From Vibrio sp. BS-M-Sm-2 (GTDB lineage Bacteria > Pseudomonadota > Gammaproteobacteria > Enterobacterales > Vibrionaceae), in assembly GCF_041504345.1 (NCBI RefSeq), contig NZ_CP167895.1, positions 372,001 through 436,000 on the forward strand: DNA of 64,000 nt, read 5' to 3'. A program made the translations under genes and the position numbers. Below the pieces are notes generated by a model that did no database searches, was not told the origin of the DNA, and saw only the letters and a program-made list of their open reading frames with translations. Of this stretch, positions 63,815-64,000 are shown piece after piece. The first letter of the stretch is position 1. Each line of letters opens with the position of its first letter.

Positions 63815-64000
63815 TTGTACCTGAAATTCGCGGTCAAGGTACAAAACTACCCAGCGATTAAAACAAAAGGTGCAGATAGTAATCGACATAAGAATCGTCA
63901 ATTCGTGTCATGCTTAGCTCGAAAGAAATAGTAAAGCTGGAGTGAATACAAAAAAGCGATTTCTCAAGCTAGAGAAACCGCCATCAATTTAAGTTTGGAA

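Noticed and set aside
63665..63901. 78-residue minus-strand frame across the nagB end
   Set aside because: It runs through the long hairpin and the nagB end and has no support.
1..64000. CRISPR arrays, tRNA or rRNA genes, prophage, toxin-antitoxin or defence systems
   Set aside because: No regularly spaced repeats, cloverleaf-like sequences, phage genes or recognisable defence proteins were seen; the window is mostly ordinary metabolic chromosome.

Overview
The window reads as a chromosomal segment of a marine Vibrio, most likely of the Splendidus clade. Pointers are a DUF2850 protein, an NhaD-type antiporter, the hdfR/maoP divergent pair, a CsrB-type regulatory RNA, an extracellular ChiA-like chitinase and uhpABCT. 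No tRNA, rRNA, CRISPR array, prophage or intact insertion sequence was seen. The genus call is inference from gene content; no search was run.

Layout. Positions 1-11.4 kb hold a beta-glucoside/beta-glucan uptake and cleavage locus on the minus strand: a LamB-like porin, then a LacI-type regulator, a solute-binding protein, two ABC permeases, a GH1 beta-glucosidase, an ABC ATPase and a GH94 disaccharide phosphorylase, with LacI-type operators near both promoters. A remnant of a prolyl oligopeptidase lies at 11.6 kb. Positions 11.8-19.4 kb hold lactate use: a LysR regulator, lactate permease, L-lactate dehydrogenase (lldD) and an FAD/Fe-S D-lactate dehydrogenase, with a MITE-like repeat between the last two. 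Positions 19.5-23.6 kb carry an AraC/GyrI regulator divergent from an aminotransferase, trhO, and a YdcH-like small protein. Positions 23.7-30.4 kb carry a two-component system divergent from a DUF5666 lipoprotein, a GNAT acetyltransferase and an 893-residue lipoprotein.

Positions 30.5-37.1 kb are hexose-phosphate uptake: uhpT, uhpA, uhpB, uhpC and manA on the minus strand. A closely similar ~85-bp element lies upstream of both uhpT and manA, suggesting that UhpA also controls manA. Positions 37.5-45 kb carry DUF1840, a diguanylate cyclase, pirin, ppnP, DUF2850 and the GH18 chitinase. Positions 45-53.7 kb carry an alpha/beta hydrolase with a TetR regulator, an AEC transporter, an acyltransferase whose stop codon is the first three bases of a second copy of the MITE-like repeat, a QueD/PTPS-like protein, an AraC regulator with a YHS-domain protein, a START-domain protein and small membrane proteins.

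A CsrB-family RNA, absent from any ORF list, lies at 53,914-54,228 with a GacA/VarA-type palindrome about 170 bp upstream. A nearly identical palindrome lies at 55,761-55,778, upstream of a 56-residue small ORF. The rest holds yjiHG, nhaD, ogt, an Ada-AlkA fusion, hdfR/maoP and nagB. nagB is followed by a 75-nt near-perfect hairpin that resembles facing IS3-family ends.
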